Origin: Segnochrobactrum spirostomi
Lineage (GTDB): Bacteria; Pseudomonadota; Alphaproteobacteria; Rhizobiales; Segnochrobactraceae
Assembly: GCF_009600605.1 (NCBI RefSeq)
Contig: NZ_VWNA01000001.1
Span: 1,652,490-1,716,489 of the forward strand
DNA length: 64,000 bases
Direction: 5' to 3'
The position numbers and the translations under genes are program-made. Positions 62,410 to 64,000 of the stretch are shown in pieces (within the stretch, counting starts at the first letter, position 1; the number at the start of each line of letters is the position of its first letter). Below the pieces are notes generated by a model that was not told the origin of the DNA, did not search any database, and saw only the letters and a list, made by a program, of their open reading frames with translations.

Positions 62410-64000
62410 TCAGATCGGAAGCTCGACGCGCGCGCGGCGGCGCGGCGCGATGGCGAGCCCCTCGCCGGCAGAGTCCGCCGTCCGGCTCGCCAAGCGCAAC
62501 GCGAGATCGGCGATGTTGGGCGCTTCGAAGATGTCCGACACTTCGGCGGGCAGCGAAAGCTCGCGGCGGATGCGGGCGATCATCTGCATGGCGAGCAGCG
62601 AACTGCCGCCGTGCGCGAAGAAATCGTCACGGCGACCGATGTCCTGGACGCCGAGAAGGTCGCGCCAGATCGCCGCGAGGGCCTCCTCCCGCTCCCCTGC
62701 GGGCGCTTCCCGAGGCGCATCCGCGGCAGCCGAGCGTGGCAGCGCCGCCCGATCGACCTTGCCGTTCGCGGTCCGCGGCAGCCGGCCGTGGCGAACGAAG
62801 GCCTGGGGGATCATGTAGGCCGGCAGCTTGGTCGCCAGCGCCGCGCGCAGCGCCTCGTCCGCCGGCATGTCGGTGCCGGCGATGTGGGCGACGAGGCGCG
62901 CGGTGCGCCCCTCGCCCTCCTCGGCGACCACCGCCGCCTCGACGATCGCGGGTTCCCACAGGATCGCGGCCTCGACTTCGCCCGGCTCGATCCGGTAGCC
63001 GCTGATCTTGAGCTGCCGATCGCGCCGGCCGTGGAAATAGAGCCGGCCGTCGAAACCGTAGGAGACGCGGTCGCCGGTGCGATAGGTCGGGGCGAAGGTC
63101 GGATCGGCGCAGAATGGGTTGGGCCGCCAGCGCAGCGCGGTGCCGGGCGGTACGCCGACATAGAACCTCGCCACGGCCGGACCGGAAATGACGAGTTCAC
63201 CGATCGTCCCGATCGGACAGAGCCGGCCGTGGCCGTCGATGACGTAGAGACGGGTGCCCGCAATCGTGTGGCCGATCGCAACGGAGCCCTCGATCGTCTC
63301 GGGCCGCGCCTGTTCGACGGTGACCCAAACGGTGCCCTCGGTCGGGCCGTATTCATTGCAGATGCGGCAGGAAGGCAGGCGCGCGGCGTGCTGTGCGACG
63401 AGCGCTGCCGGGCACGGCTCCGCCGCGACGCGTGCGACCTGCATGGTCGGCAAGCCGTCCGGACCGGCGGCATCGAGGATGAGCCCCCACAGCGACGGCA
63501 TCATGCAGGTGTGGGTGACGCCCGCCGCGCGGATCAGCGACGCGAGACGTTCGGGATCCTTCGCCTCCGACGCGCCGGGCAGGGCGAGCATCCCGCCCTC
63601 GGCGAGCGTGCAGAACAGGCCCGTGACGGAGCCGTCGAAGAAGAGCGGGAAGGTCAGCAGCAGGCAGCGGATCGGATGGTCCGGATATTCCGCTGCGCTC
63701 GCCGCCGCGTGGTAGCGCAGATTGTCGTGGCCGATCGAAACGCCCTTGGGCGTGCCCGTCGAGCCGGACGTGAAGATGAGATAGGCCTCCGCCTCCGGCC
63801 CGGGCGGCTCGATGGCGCCGAGCGCCCCGACATCCGGCACGATGTCCTCGATCAGCACCAGCGGGCAGGTTGCGCCGGCGGGCGCATGGGCACGGTCGGT
63901 AACGATCGCGGCGACGCCCGCCGCCTCGAAGATGCGCGCCCGCCGCTCCGGTGGGGCCTCAGGATCGACCGGTACATAGGCCGCGCCGGCGAAGTGGACC
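62410..64000 (-). CDS. Nonribosomal peptide synthetase, A-T part (5' end beyond the window)
   Basis: 530 codons are inside the window; the frame is still open at 64000. It starts within an A domain (VHFAGAAYVPVDPEAPPERRARIF), followed by IFTSGSTGTPKGVSIGH (A3), FFDGSVTGLF (A4), CNEYGPTEGTVWV (A5), YRTGDRVSYG (A7), LKISGYRIEPGEVEAA (A8) and TANGKVDRAAL (A10). A T domain follows with FFAHGGSSLLAM (phosphopantetheine Ser in GGSS), then an Arg-rich C-terminus (RRRARVELPI). YRTGD and KISGYR show a working adenylation fold. The specificity-code residues D-G-T-C-V-A-E-V-W match no code I know. It precedes the large NRPS by 28 bases on the same strand, so it would load an earlier building block of the same peptide. 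Confidence 0.93.
   Translation of the reverse strand, partial: VHFAGAAYVPVDPEAPPERRARIFEAAGVAAIVTDRAHAPAGATCPLVLIEDIVPDVGALGAIEPPGPEAEAYLIFTSGSTGTPKGVSIGHDNLRYHAAASAAEYPDHPIRCLLLTFPLFFDGSVTGLFCTLAEGGMLALPGASEAKDPERLASLIRAAGVTHTCMMPSLWGLILDAAGPDGLPTMQVARVAAEPCPAALVAQHAARLPSCRICNEYGPTEGTVWVTVEQARPETIEGSVAIGHTIAGTRLYVIDGHGRLCPIGTIGELVISGPAVARFYVGVPPGTALRWRPNPFCADPTFAPTYRTGDRVSYGFDGRLYFHGRRDRQLKISGYRIEPGEVEAAILWEPAIVEAAVVAEEGEGRTARLVAHIAGTDMPADEALRAALATKLPAYMIPQAFVRHGRLPRTANGKVDRAALPRSAAADAPREAPAGEREEALAAIWRDLLGVQDIGRRDDFFAHGGSSLLAMQMIARIRRELSLPAEVSDIFEAPNIADLALRLASRTADSAGEGLAIAPRRRARVELPI

Noticed and set aside
56340-63005. A 2221-codon plus-strand open frame opposite the NRPS genes
   Set aside because: It is the antisense of the synthetase domains, a common effect of strong third-position GC; the minus-strand frame has all NRPS motifs.
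1-64000. Insertion sequences, integrases, tRNA-associated att sites, CRISPR arrays
   Set aside because: No transposase or integrase motifs, no tRNA-like cloverleaf and no regularly spaced repeats were seen on either strand.

Overview
This window looks like chromosomal DNA from a GC-rich alphaproteobacterium, most likely of the order Hyphomicrobiales (Rhizobiales). The grounds are very high GC with strong third-position bias, a GcrA cell-cycle regulator divergent from argD-argF-hslO, UbiK, DUF1285/NUDIX/DUF6111/CCA-transferase next to a moxR-DUF58-DUF4159 block, and an IorA/long-IorB pair. Genus cannot be fixed from the sequence alone. I found no rRNA, tRNA, CRISPR array, transposase or phage gene.

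Layout. 1-2.4 kb: tail of an Lrp/AsnC regulator and a large sulfotransferase-like protein of visibly lower GC. 2.5-8.7 kb: CoA-ester lyase, leuD and gcrA on the minus strand, divergent from argD-argF-hslO. 8.9-12.9 kb: a GNAT enzyme, a TetR-like regulator, proC, a YbjN protein, ubiK and an acyl-CoA thioesterase. 13.1-16 kb: modABC molybdate importer with an upstream ModE-type palindrome; a relic of an autotransporter barrel tail appears to lie between modB and modC. 16-20.2 kb: trehalose operon otsB-GH15-otsA. 20.2-30.3 kb: CCA transferase/DUF6111/NUDIX/DUF1285 divergent from a moxR-type operon. 30.3-35.9 kb: cupin/TetR pair with its operator, an RBBP9-type hydrolase, a CPA1 antiporter with a cyclic-nucleotide-binding-like tail, and yciB. 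35.9-39.6 kb: iorAB. 40-45.5 kb: a five-gene peptide/nickel-type ABC importer with an inverted-repeat element after the binding-protein gene. 45.5-49.3 kb: DUF805 protein, panB, panC and glycerate kinase.

49.4-64 kb, all on the minus strand: a nonribosomal peptide synthetase locus followed, apparently in the same operon, by a complete tripartite RND exporter (NodT-type outer-membrane factor, membrane-fusion protein, RND pump), ending in a strong terminator. The large synthetase reads C-A-T-E(degenerate)-C-T-TE. Its last module has no adenylation domain, and its A domain has a valine-like specificity code. A second gene (A-T, entering from beyond the window) precedes it. This is the best candidate for an undescribed system here.

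A technical point affects how the window is read. Seven genes (CoA lyase, modA, modC, otsA, an ABC ATPase, DUF805 and the NRPS) each carry one frameshift. Every one is repaired by adding a single base to a short G or C run. This uniform pattern points to homopolymer under-calling rather than seven real pseudogenes, so these genes are listed as coding regions with the shift noted.
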